Source: a virus. From it: a stretch of DNA of 28,980 bases. Each line of letters starts with the position of its first letter. Position 1 is the first letter of the stretch. The notes under the pieces were generated by a model that did no database searches, was not told where the DNA came from, and worked only from the letters and a program-made list of their open reading frames with translations. The position numbers were made by a program, and so were the translations under genes. Below are positions 1 through 11,500 of this stretch, piece by piece. The stretch spans positions 1 through 28,980 of the IMG/VR virus record IMGVR_UViG_3300030117_006748. One strand, 5' to 3'.

Positions 1-2
1 AG

Positions 3-206
3 ACACCTAAGATTCCTGATTTTAAGGTATCAACCGTGTATTATCAGGTGGAGAACGGTCATGATCGTGATGGATTAGGTTCGGAAGAGAATTATTTCTG
101 GAAAACCGCCAAAGAAAGGAAAGAAAATGAAGAAAATGAGGAAAGAAAACCATTTGAACCAGAAAAAAACACTGGTGTTGTGAATATTGAACCAGAATTG
201 GGATAA
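3..206 (+). CDS. C-terminal end of an unidentified structural-cluster gene (5'-partial)
   Basis: An open frame enters from the left edge and ends at TAA 204-206, giving 67 residues that begin TPKIPDFKVSTVYYQVENG. After a tract with Tyr, Trp and Phe (ENYFWKTAKER) the tail is very rich in Glu, Lys and Asn (KENEENEERKPFEPE) and probably disordered or exposed. There is no recognisable domain in this fragment. Its position immediately upstream of gp25, on the same strand and separated only by a late promoter, suggests another tail or baseplate component; the hub protein gp5 is a possibility from remembered gene orders in related marine phages, but the fragment itself does not show it. The codon use is AT-rich like its neighbours. 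That this is coding is fairly certain; the function is unknown. Confidence 0.7.
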   Translation, partial: TPKIPDFKVSTVYYQVENGHDRDGLGSEENYFWKTAKERKENEENEERKPFEPEKNTGVVNIEPELG

Positions 207-223
207 TTTTCTTAAAAAAACGG

Positions 224-231
224 TATAAATA
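224..231 (+). promoter_or_regulatory. T4-type late promoter, TATAAATA
   Basis: Exact match to the T4 late promoter octamer, placed in the 42-base gap between the upstream stop (206) and the gp25 start (249). In T4 this box is recognised by RNA polymerase carrying gp55 and gp33 with the sliding clamp gp45. Transcription would be expected to start a few bases after the box, giving a leader of only about 10-12 bases. It presumably drives gp25, gp6 and the gp7-position giant. Confidence 0.8.
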
Positions 232-248
232 AATATAAAACTTGGTTC

Positions 249-650
249 ATGGCAAATGTAAGGGTGTCAAGAGCGTTTAAAGACATTAGTTTATCGTTTT
301 CACCCCATCCAGTAACAAAAGATCTACCTATTTTAAAGAATGAAAGTGCGATTCGTCGTTCAGTTCGTAATATTGTAGAGACAATACCAACAGAAAAATT
401 TTTTAATCCTGATTTTGGGTCTGATGTGTATAAAAGTCTCTTCGATTTTGTGGATTTTGGTACTGCCAATGTGATTCAAGGTCAAGTTAAGACCTCTATC
501 AATAACTTTGAACCAAGAGTTGATAATGTAAGGGTTGAAGTTGATCCACAACCTGATTTAAATCAGTTTGAAATCACTGTCATATATGATATTGTCGGTC
601 AAGAGTTCCCAACTCAGGAATATTCATTTATATTAGAGGCAACAAGGTAA
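249..650 (+). CDS. gp25: Baseplate wedge subunit gp25 (GPW/gp25 family)
   Basis: 133 residues, almost the same length as T4 gp25 (132). The family is a lysozyme-like-fold baseplate protein that nucleates tail sheath assembly and is conserved from phage tails to type VI secretion (TssE). Recognisable features are the N-terminal SRAFKDISLSFSPHPVT segment, the central RSVRNIVETIPTEKFFNPDFGS with the family's IxTxxxERxFxPxFG-like pattern, and the C-terminal beta strands ending in FILEATR. It starts at the first ATG after the late promoter; no convincing Shine-Dalgarno is visible in the short leader. The stop codon abuts the ATG of gp6 directly, implying coupled translation. It is expected to sit in the inner baseplate with gp6 and gp7 or gp53 type partners. 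Confidence 0.93.
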   Translation: MANVRVSRAFKDISLSFSPHPVTKDLPILKNESAIRRSVRNIVETIPTEKFFNPDFGSDVYKSLFDFVDFGTANVIQGQVKTSINNFEPRVDNVRVEVDPQPDLNQFEITVIYDIVGQEFPTQEYSFILEATR

Positions 651-2555
651 ATGCCTTTCTCAAATTTCACAAATCTCGATTTCGATCAGATAAAAACATC
701 AATTAAAGATTATCTTCGTGCAAATTCCAATTTTACGGACTTTGATTTTGAAGGTTCGAACTTTTCTGTCTTGATTGATACACTCGCATATAACACTTAT
801 ATTACTGCATTCAACTCAAACATGGTTGTAAATGAGTCTTTCTTAGACTCTGCCACTTTAAGACAGAATGTAGTGTCTCTAGCTGGAAATATTGGATACA
901 CACCACGTTCTAGAACGGCAGCAAACGCACAAGTATCGTTTAATGTTAATGTTACAGGGGAAACAAGTGCAGTGACCTTACAACCTGGTCTAGTATGCAC
1001 TGGAGACGTAGATAATCAGACATTTACCTTTGCGATCACCGAAGCGATAAGTGCAAACGTCGTCAATAATGTTGCAAAGTTTGAAAATATTAACGTTTTT
1101 CAAGGAACTTATTTAGAAAAAGAGTTTATTTTTGATGGATCTCTTGATCAAAGATTTATTCTAGACAATTCATTCATCGATACATCAAAAATTGTAGTTT
1201 TTGTCAAAAATGATGGAGATACAGGAGATGGAATACAATATAATTTAATAAATGATATCATAAATGTTGATTCAAACTCAAAAATTTTCTTAATTAATGA
1301 AATACAAGATGAAAGATATGAATTAAAGTTTGGAGATGGATTTTTTGGTAAAAAATTAGGAACTGGGGTAGGTCAAGACGGTAATCGAATTAAAGTTAGA
1401 TATATTGTTACAGATGGAGAGGATGGAAATGGTGCTCAGAGATTTACCTTCTCTGGTAGATTGACTAAATCAGATGGAAATCCACTCACTGCTTCTATCA
1501 CGGCAGTTACAACGAATGTTAAATCTCAAAATGGTGGAAATATTGAATCTATTGATTCAGTTAAGTATTTTTCACCTCTAACATACTCATCACAAAATCG
1601 TGCAGTAACAGCAAGAGATTATGAGGCAATAATCAAGAAAGTTTATCCAAATACTGAGTCTGTTTCTGTAATTGGAGGTGAAGAATTAGATCCTCCTGAA
1701 TTTGGAACTGTGGCCATAAGCATAAAACCAAAAAATGGTGATTTAGTCTCTGATTTTTCAAAAAATCAAATATTATCTAAACTAAAACAGTATACAATAT
1801 CAGGAATCAATCAAAAAATTATAGATTTGAAGTTATTATACATTGAAATCGATTCTAATGTGTATTATAACAGTTCTCTCATATCATCTGTGGATAATTT
1901 GAAAACAAATGTCATAAGTTCATTAAATGCATATTCAAAATCAATAAATTTAAACAAATTTGGTGGGAGACTTAAGTATAGTAAATTATTAAAGGTAATT
2001 GACGATACAAATCAAGCAATTACATCAAATATTACTAAAATAAGAATTAGAAGGAACTTAAAGGTATTAGTAAATCAATTTGCTCAATATGAATTATGTT
2101 ATGGTAATAGATTTTATGTAGATCCCAAAGGATTTAATATCAAATCGACTGGATTTACTATTTTTGGTCAATCTGGAACTTTATATTTATCAGATCTACC
2201 AAACGCCGATCTAAAGACTGGTATCTTAAGAATAATTAAAATATTAGATGATACAACAATCAAAGTTGTTGTCACATCTGCAGGTTCTATTGATTATGAA
2301 AAAGGTGAAATTAATTTATCAACAATTAATTTCTTATCTACGACAAAACCTAATAATGTAATTGAAATTCAAGTTTTTCCACGATCAAATGATGTAGTTG
2401 GTCTTAAAGATCTATATGTCTCATTAGACGTTTCGAATAGTACAATAAATATGGTTAGGGATGTTATCTCATCAGGAGATGAAGTTTCTGGAGTTCAATT
2501 CACTAGAGATTTTTATTCATCAAGTTATCCAAATGGTAAAATAATTCGAACATGA
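651..2555 (+). CDS. gp6: Baseplate wedge subunit gp6 (Baseplate_J-like)
   Basis: 634 residues, close to T4 gp6 (660). gp6 forms the dimeric ring of the inner baseplate that joins the wedges and transmits the conformational change at sheath contraction. The N-terminus FDQIKTSIKDYLRAN followed by DFEGSNFSVLIDTLAYNT is the characteristic gp6 opening. The middle part (about residues 300-420) has the Baseplate_J-type sequence RAVTARDYEAIIKKVYPN followed by the VGGEELDPPEFGTVAISIKP region. An AGAGG sequence at 635-639 lies 11 bases before the ATG and can serve as ribosome binding site. The start is immediately after the gp25 stop; the end overlaps the next start by the four bases ATGA. No sign of truncation. 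Confidence 0.93.
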   Translation: MPFSNFTNLDFDQIKTSIKDYLRANSNFTDFDFEGSNFSVLIDTLAYNTYITAFNSNMVVNESFLDSATLRQNVVSLAGNIGYTPRSRTAANAQVSFNVNVTGETSAVTLQPGLVCTGDVDNQTFTFAITEAISANVVNNVAKFENINVFQGTYLEKEFIFDGSLDQRFILDNSFIDTSKIVVFVKNDGDTGDGIQYNLINDIINVDSNSKIFLINEIQDERYELKFGDGFFGKKLGTGVGQDGNRIKVRYIVTDGEDGNGAQRFTFSGRLTKSDGNPLTASITAVTTNVKSQNGGNIESIDSVKYFSPLTYSSQNRAVTARDYEAIIKKVYPNTESVSVIGGEELDPPEFGTVAISIKPKNGDLVSDFSKNQILSKLKQYTISGINQKIIDLKLLYIEIDSNVYYNSSLISSVDNLKTNVISSLNAYSKSINLNKFGGRLKYSKLLKVIDDTNQAITSNITKIRIRRNLKVLVNQFAQYELCYGNRFYVDPKGFNIKSTGFTIFGQSGTLYLSDLPNADLKTGILRIIKILDDTTIKVVVTSAGSIDYEKGEINLSTINFLSTTKPNNVIEIQVFPRSNDVVGLKDLYVSLDVSNSTINMVRDVISSGDEVSGVQFTRDFYSSSYPNGKIIRT

Positions 2556-5500
2556 TAGAAACAGGAATTATAAGCAAAGTTAAAATACAAGATGTTATAT
2601 TAAATCAACTTCCTGATTTTATCAAGGAGGAAAGTCCTCTTACAGTTGATTTTTTAAAACAATACTATACCTCCCAAGAATATCAAGGTGGCCCGAGTGA
2701 TATATCTGATAATTTAGAACAATATTTAAATGTTAATAATTTAACACCAGAAGTTATAGTTGATAGCTCCACTACTGTTGGTCTTACTACAGTTGGTGCT
2801 GAGACAATCAAAGTTACTAGCACAAAAGGATTCCCAAATCATTATGGATTATTAAAAATTGGTGATGAAATTATAACGTATACTGATTCTAAATCAGATA
2901 GGTTTATTGGATGTAAACGTGGATTTAGTGGAATCACCAGTTATCATTCGGATACAAATAAGGAAGATTTAGTATTCAGTTCATCATCTGCAACGGAGCA
3001 TGCAGAATCATCTACAATTCAAAATTTAAGTTCTTTATTTTTAAAAGAATTTTATAAAAAATTTAAAACTACATTCTTACCTGGTTTAGAGGAAACAGAT
3101 TTCCAATCAAATTTGGATGTGGGAACTTTTATAGGTGAAGCGAGATCATTATATCAAACAAAAGGTACGGATGAGTCATTTAGAATACTCTTCAATGTCT
3201 TATATGGTATAGATCCCAAAATAATAAATTTGGAAGATAGATTAATAAAACCATCCTTTGCAACTTATGTAAGAAGAAGAATTTGTGTAGCTGAATTGTT
3301 AGAAGGAAATCCTGTTAAACTTAAGGGTCAGTCATTATTAAAAGGATTGACAGGACAAACTCTGTTTAGAAGTGATTTAGATCTCAATATAAATGCTGCA
3401 ATTTCCGAAATTGAACCTTTTGAAAGAATTGATTCTGGAGTGAGTGGCATTACAACGTATTACAAGATTGGTCTATTTGTAGGATATGATGAAAATACAG
3501 ATATAGAGGGTGATTTTGTTGTAGTACCTAATACAAAATCAATTGGGTATGCTACATCAGAGTCTACTGTTATTTCAGTAGATTCTACAATTGGTTTTGG
3601 AGTTACAGGAACTTTATTATCTGGAAATGATACTATAAATTATACCGATAAAACTGTAAATCAATTTTTAAATTGTACTGGTATAACTTCAATAGTACCT
3701 ACACAAAATGTTAGATCTGATATTACATATTTTGGTTTCGAAGATGGTGATTTGAATAAAAAAGTTGTATTAAGATTAACTGGAGTTTTATCAGATTTTA
3801 AACAAACTGAAAAATTAGATGTAGAAGAAGGTGAAATAATTTCAGTGAAGAGTATTGGTGATAAAGTTGAAAATCCAATAATTAATAAAACAAATAAAGA
3901 AACATTTTGTAACTCATGGATTTATAATACTAGTTCTTCATACTTTGTTGATAGAAAAGATGAAGGTAATAATATATTTCTCAAAAGTAAGATTGATAGA
4001 TCTAGTCTTAAAAAAGGAGATAGAGTAGATGTAGTAGATAGAAATTTAGGTGTAACAACAACATCAGCTCCAGTGGAAAATATTGATTCTTCTAATAATT
4101 CAATTACAATAGGTTCAACATTCTCAGGATCAGGAAATATTTACAAGATAAGAAAGCAATTAAACAAAGCTAATAGTATAGGTGCACCAATCGAATATGG
4201 TAATGATGTAATAATATCAGATGTTCTAAATGTATATACTGAAGGTGATAATGCATATGTAACTTCAAACTCCTTACCATCTTTCGTTAGTGATGATTCT
4301 GAATTTTCAAAACAAATTGATATAAACGTAAAAAAATCAGAGATCATTTCTCCCAATAATACTGCTTTTTCTGGTGATAGTGGTGATAAATTAGATTTTA
4401 CAACCATCAAGTTTCCAACTAACGTTAAATTTAAAACTGGTGATAAAGTATTTTACAGTTCTCAAGGAGATACCCTTGTTGGTTTAGAAACAGGAACATA
4501 TTTTGTCAAAGTCGAAAATGTTAACAATCAACCTAGAAAAATTAAATTATTTGGATCACCCTCTGGTATTGATAACAATCAAATCATTACATTTGCTGTA
4601 AGTGAAAATGCGAGTACTCATACTTTCATATTAGATTCACAAAAATCTGGACAAATTGGTGCACAAAAATTAATTAAAAAATTCCCATTAACTCCTAATT
4701 TATCTAATGGAATTGATGAACCAACACCAGTGGGTGAAATTGGAATGTTGGTAAATGGTGTTGAGATAACAAATTACAAGACAAACGATAAAGTATATTT
4801 TGGACCTCTATCATCTATAGATGTGTTAAATGGTGGTGAAGATTTTGATGTAATTAATTTACCTAATATAACAGTTTCTGCTGGTATTGGCACCACTGCA
4901 TTAGTGCAACCTGTTGCTAGTGGTAAGATAGTAGATGTATTTGTAGATCCACAAGATTTTGATATTGATAAGGTTATTTCTCTTAGTGTTACTGGGGGGA
5001 ATGGAAGTGGATGTGTGCTTGAACCAATTACAGGAACAAGATTTAGAGAAAAATTATTCAGTGCACAGATATCAGATGGTAGTTCTGCAGGAATAACAAC
5101 CATCACTCCCAACAATAAAATATCAACTATTATCTTCCCATCAAATCACAATTTCATAAATGGTGAACCAATTATCTATGATTCTAATTTAAATCCAGAA
5201 ATAATTGTTGGAACTGGAACTGATACATTAGTGAATGGAGCAACATATTATCCACAATTTATCAATAGCAAAAGTATAAGATTGTATGAATCTTCATCTG
5301 ATTTATCTGCTGGTATAGGGACAATTGCATTTCATAAGGAATCTGCAGGAACTCATATATTTAAAGTTGGTGTTAAAAATACTCTGTTAGATGTAAAAGT
5401 TATTGATGGTGGGGAAAATTATACAAATAGAAAGTTATTTGTCAAACCAGCAGGTATATCCACATCAACAGATAGTATTAATTTTAAAGATCACGGATTT

Positions 5501-8500
5501 AAAGATGGTGATTTGATTGAATATTCTGGTAATATTTCAGGATTAAGTACAACAAAAAATTATTACATTTTATTTGATAATAATGACTCATTTAGTTTAA
5601 GTGATGTTGGTGTGGGTGCAACAGATATATCAAACTATAATCGTAGGAAGAAAATTGATCTAAAAGATCAAGGCACAGGATTACATCAATTTAAATATCC
5701 TGAAATAACATTAACATCTCAAATTAATGAAATTGTAGGTATTGGCACCACAACTGTCAAAGTTGGATTGACTTCTTCTGTTGAAGCTGTGATAAAGGCA
5801 AGAGGGAGTATTCAGCAGGTTTATTTGTATGAACCTGGTACTGGTTATGGGTCAAGTATAATTAATAATCATAAAAAACCAATTATAACTTTATCAAACG
5901 GTAAGAACGGATCATTAATTCCAATTATTTCAAATGGAAAAATAAAATCAGTAACAGTAAGTTCAGCAGGGAAAGATTATTTTTCAACCCCAGATTTGAA
6001 TATTATAGATCCTGATGGAAAGGGATCTGGTGCTAAAATTAGACCAATTATTAAAAATAATAGACTTGATAGTGTGGTTGTAACAAATGAAGGTTTGGGA
6101 TATTCTGATAATACTTATATAAATGTGGTATCTGCTGGTAAAAATAATTTATTTGACTCACAGGTAAGATCATTAACTATGATCATTGATAATGACAATA
6201 ATCAGTTATTACAAGAATCTTTAAATAAATTAAAATACTCAGTTACAGGTTATAATCAGTCATTTATTGGAACAAAATCCACTGAGGTTGGTATTGGTAA
6301 TTCTGATTTAATAGGTTGGGCTTATGATGGCAATCCAATATATGGATCCCATGGTAATTCAAATCCTCTAGATACATCAAATCTAACAACAAGATTGAGA
6401 TCGGGATACACTAAAAGTGCAAGTAATATTGAAGATAGACCTGATACATCTATATTTGAAGTTGGTGATTTTATTGAAGACTTTAAATTTGAAAATTCTG
6501 GTGATTTGGATGAACACAATGGTAGATTTGAAATAACAAAAGAATTTCCTAATGGAACTTATGTTTATCATGCCACAGTAACTGATCTCAATGTTCCTAC
6601 CTTCCCTTTCTTTATTGGTAATACATTTAGATCAAAATCAATTGATTTTAATTTCAAAAATAATTTACAAACTAATTTTGATTTCAATTCAAATAATTTA
6701 CTTCGAAATACACTCCCATATAAAGTATCTGATGAATTTGCAAACAATGATTTTTTAGTAGAAACAAATGAAATACAAGATCAAAAAATTGAAATTACAT
6801 CTACATCTTCTGGATCAATCACGGGGTTTAATATTATCTCTGGAGGATCTAATTATAAAGTAGGTGAATTTTTAAAATTTGAGGTAGAAAATCAAAAAGA
6901 TGATATACTATCCTTCATCTCTAAAGTAGATGGAAAAAATATATCTTCAATCACAACAGAAATAGAAGAAAATAATAATTCAGTCATTACTTGGTCTGAT
7001 GGAACTATAAACGTATTTACAGAAAAAAATCATAATTTTAAAAATAATGATGTTGTAAGAATATCTAGTCTCTCTAGTGACATAACACCATTAAATAGAT
7101 CTTTCAAAATAGGAGTAACCACTTCAACAACCAATACTATATCTACAATTACTGGATCACCATCAGCTGGATTCACAACTGAAATATTTGTATCTAATAT
7201 ACCTGATTCAGTTTCTGTGGGTAGTAGTATTGGTATTGGAACTGAAACTTTAGGAATACTAAACATATACAGAAATTTAAATATTTTAACTGTAGAAAGA
7301 GATTCTAACCCATCATTTGGAACGACACATCCAAAAGGATCTGATGTTTCATATTTAATCAATAAATTTACAATTGATAAATCTATACCTGTATTTGAAT
7401 CTCAGGTAAATCAAAAAGTATTCTTTAATCCAGCTCAAACAGTGGGATTGGGCACAGATGATGGTACAGAAAATACATTATCTTTCTCATTTGCTGGTAA
7501 AAATATTACAAGAAATGTCCCTGTAAAACAAATATACATCGAAAACCACCCCTTTAAAACAAATCAAAAAATTAAATTTACTGCACCATCAGGTAATGTA
7601 GTAATATCTCATGATAATGGTGGAACTTCTTTCAATTTACCACAAGATTTATTTGTCGTTAATAAAAATATTAACTCAATAGGAATAAAAACAGAAATTA
7701 ATTCTGATGAGGTTCATTTCATAACTGTTCCCACTGTTAGTGAAAATTTACGTGATAAATTTTTATTTGAAACTGTCTTTGATCAGGTAACTGCAAAAGT
7801 TGAAAGAATAAAAACAACAGTAAAAACAACGGAATCTCATGATTTAAAAAATGATGATAATATATCATTATTGGTCAATCCATCATTATCTGTTGGTATT
7901 GGAACATCAACTGCTATTAGAGTATCAAGAGATTTATTAACTGGAAATACTTTAATCAATCCTGTAGGATTTAATTCAACTGGAATTAATACTACGACTA
8001 ATTCTATAAACATTCAAAATCATGAATTTAAAACTGGTGATAAAGTTAAATATGAATCTGATTTGTTACCAGATGGATTAGAAAACAAAAATTATTTTGT
8101 TTATAAAGTTGATGATGACAATTTGAAATTATCTGAAACATTATCAGACGTATCAAAAAATATACCACTCACAGTTGGTATTGGAAGCACAGGTGGATCT
8201 ACACAATCACTAGCTTTAATTAATCCAGAATTACAATCAATTAAAAATAACAATTTAGTTTTTGATCTTTCAGACTCATCTTTAACTGGTTATGAGTTAA
8301 AGATTTATTATGATAATTTCTTTAAAAATGAATTTATTTCTGACGGAAAAAATACTACTTTTAATGTAGTAACATCAATCGCAAATGGTTCAGTAGGTGC
8401 TGCTTTAACCATTGGATATGGAAATAGTTTACCTAATACATTATTTTACAATTTAGAAAAAACAGGATTTATAAGCACATCAGATACAGAGGTGAAAAAT

Positions 8501-11500
8501 TATTCACAAATATCATTTGTTGATAGTGTTTATAGTGGATCCTATGATATAACAGGAGTAGGTGCCACTACTTTTGAAGTATTTTTAAATAATGTTCCAG
8601 AAAAATTAGTTTATAATGCTACAGATGGAGAAATAAAATATAATACAACATCAAAGAACACAAAAGGATCAATAAACTCCATCAATATTATTTCTAGTGG
8701 TTCTAATTTCAAAAAAATTCCTAATTTTGTAGGAGTAGATACTACCTCACAAGGTTCAGGAGCCTCTATATTACCTACTTCTAATAATATCGGAGATGTT
8801 GAAGAAATTAGAATTATTAATGAAGGTTTTGAATATTCTTCAGATAAAACTTTAGAACCAGAAAGTTTAATATCATCAAGTGTTGACATCAAAAATACAA
8901 ACACTTTAGGTATCGTAAGTATTACTCAAGGTGGAGCAAATTATATTGACCCACCAGATATTATAATAGTTGATTCAGACACAGGTGAAGAAATAAGAAC
9001 TGGATTTATAGAACCTGTTATGTTGGAGAATAGTATTTTCTCCGTAAATGTTACTGAAAAACCTATAGGTTTACCATCAAATAAAGTAACTTTAAGAGCA
9101 ATTAATAATACAAATGGTACTGTCATAACAGATGTTGTCTCAAATGGATCTGGTATTTTTACTTGTAAGATAGCAACACCTTCATCAACATTTGCTGTTG
9201 AACCATTTAGTATAGGTGATACTGTTTTTATTGAAGGTATTGAAAAATTTAGTACTGATGGAACTGGATTTAACTCCAAAGACTATGGATTTAAATTACT
9301 AACAGTCTCTAACTATACTAATAATGTACCAGCAGAGGTCACAATAGATGTTTCAGCATTAACATCAAATACAGGAATCGCAAAGACTGTTGTTGAGACT
9401 TTTGCAACTGTTATTAATAAATCTGATTATCCAGAATTTTTCATAACTCAAAATCAATCAACTTTTGAGCTAGGTGAAAAATTAAGAAGAAAAAACAATG
9501 TGGGTAGTTTTTCAGTGGTTCGAGTTGATAATGGTAAGTTGAAAATTTTAGATAGATCAGATCTATTGAGAATTGATGATGTTTTAATTGGAGAAACTTC
9601 AGGTAGTCAATGCACTGTATCGAAAATAAGTAAAAATATTGGTAGATTAAAAACAGATTTTTCTATTTTAAAAAATCTTAATTGGAATGATAATACTGGT
9701 AAATTAAGTGAAGATTTTCAAGTTGTATCTGATAATGATTATTATCAAAATATGTCATATTCAGTTCAAAGTCCAATTGAGTGGAAAAAATTAAGAACTC
9801 CCGTAAATAATTTACTTCACACTAGTGGTATGAAGAATTTTGCTGATACGACTGTGCTTTCTGATGCGGTGGTAGGAGTTGGATCAGACAGTAATGTTAA
9901 TATAGTTATCGATGTAATTAATGAAAAGAGAGTGGATGAAATAAGAAATATTGATCTTGTATCGGATGCTGAACCTATTGTTGACAATACAAGTAGATTT
10001 GTCAAATTTGAAAATATAAGATTAACAGATTTTGTAAGTTGTAAAACTAATGATGTATTAACTATTGATAATATAAATCAAGAATTTACAAATTTACAAG
10101 GAAATGCAAATGAATTTTTAGATATATTTGAATTTTCTAATTCAACATCAAGCAGATTGTTCAATAATTTAATTATAATTACAAAAAGTTCATCTGGAAC
10201 TAATAGAATTCAAATATCAGATTTTATCCTCTTAAGTAATGGGGTAAAAAATATCTTAGTAGAAAAATCTAATTTAATTAACTCTGGGACTGGATTCACT
10301 AATTTAAATGAGGATAATTTTGCTAACTTTACACTGAACAAAGATATTACAGACAAAGTTGTCTCAGGTGTCTCTACAATTGTTGAAACAAACACCCTAA
10401 GATTTGCACCAATTCCTGCAGCTGATGCGGATTATGATTTAAAAATATTCTCAGCACAATTTAATGAAAATACTGTAGGATTTGGATCAACATCTATAGG
10501 ACCTATTGATTTAAATTCATCAAAGCAGTCCTGTACTACAGGAATAACAACAAATATCATTGTTGCTCCACTTAGTGAATTTGAATCATTATATGCCACA
10601 ATACAAATAACTGATGACACAACTAAAGAAATGAATTTAGTTGAGACTTTTGTTTCTCATTCAGGAACTGATACTTTCCTATCAGAAGCATATTTTAATA
10701 CAGATGATAATAAATTATCACTGAATAAATTAGGAATTATAACGTCTAGTATATCAGAAAATAATTTAATATTGAGTTTAGAAAATGATGGTAGTAATAC
10801 TTTAAATTTAAGATCAAAAATTATAGGTATTGGAACAACTGGAGTTTCGAATGGCACATATAGATTCAAAACAACTGGTCAAGCAGATGGTAGTGAAAGA
10901 ACATCAATATATTCTGGTTTATCTTCAACAAACGTTGGAATATCAACATTAATTACTTTAAATGCTAATGGATTTAATGCAATCAAATCTGTTGTAGAGG
11001 TAAGTATTGGAGCATCTAAAGCTATACATGAAGTATTATCTCTTCATGATGGAACAGATGCTTATGTTCAACAATCTGGATCTTTATCAATCACTAAAAA
11101 TAGTTTAACCGAATATGATCCTTCAGTAGGATTTGGAACATTCAGTGCAAATCTGTCTGGATCTAACTTTAGTATTGAGTTTCATCCTGATAATATCACT
11201 GGTATTTCAACAGTTATATCATTAAATCATGCTTTTTATACACAAATTGATGAAGAGAATGATCCTGAAAAATTGATTTATGGTTCAATTACTGAAGATA
11301 ATTCATTCCAATTATATACTTCTAGATTAGGTAATAGAATTGAAAAAACTCAATTTAGAATTAATAACAATTCAATACCTATTTTTGCAAAGGTATTTAA
11401 TCCCTCTGATACTAGTATTCTTGATCCTGCTACTGGAAAATTTAGTATTCAAAATAGTTTCTTTAGAGAGAATGAAGAATTAATCTATAAACCTAAATCC

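Noticed and set aside
207-223. T-run and A-run after the first stop (ttttcttaaaaaaa) as a terminator
   Set aside because: The T/A-rich stretch could pair weakly but lacks a GC stem, so it is not a credible intrinsic terminator.
2444-2451. AATAAATA resembling a late promoter near the end of gp6
   Set aside because: It is internal to coding sequence, about 100 bases before the next start, and differs from TATAAATA at the first base; such strings are expected by chance in this composition.
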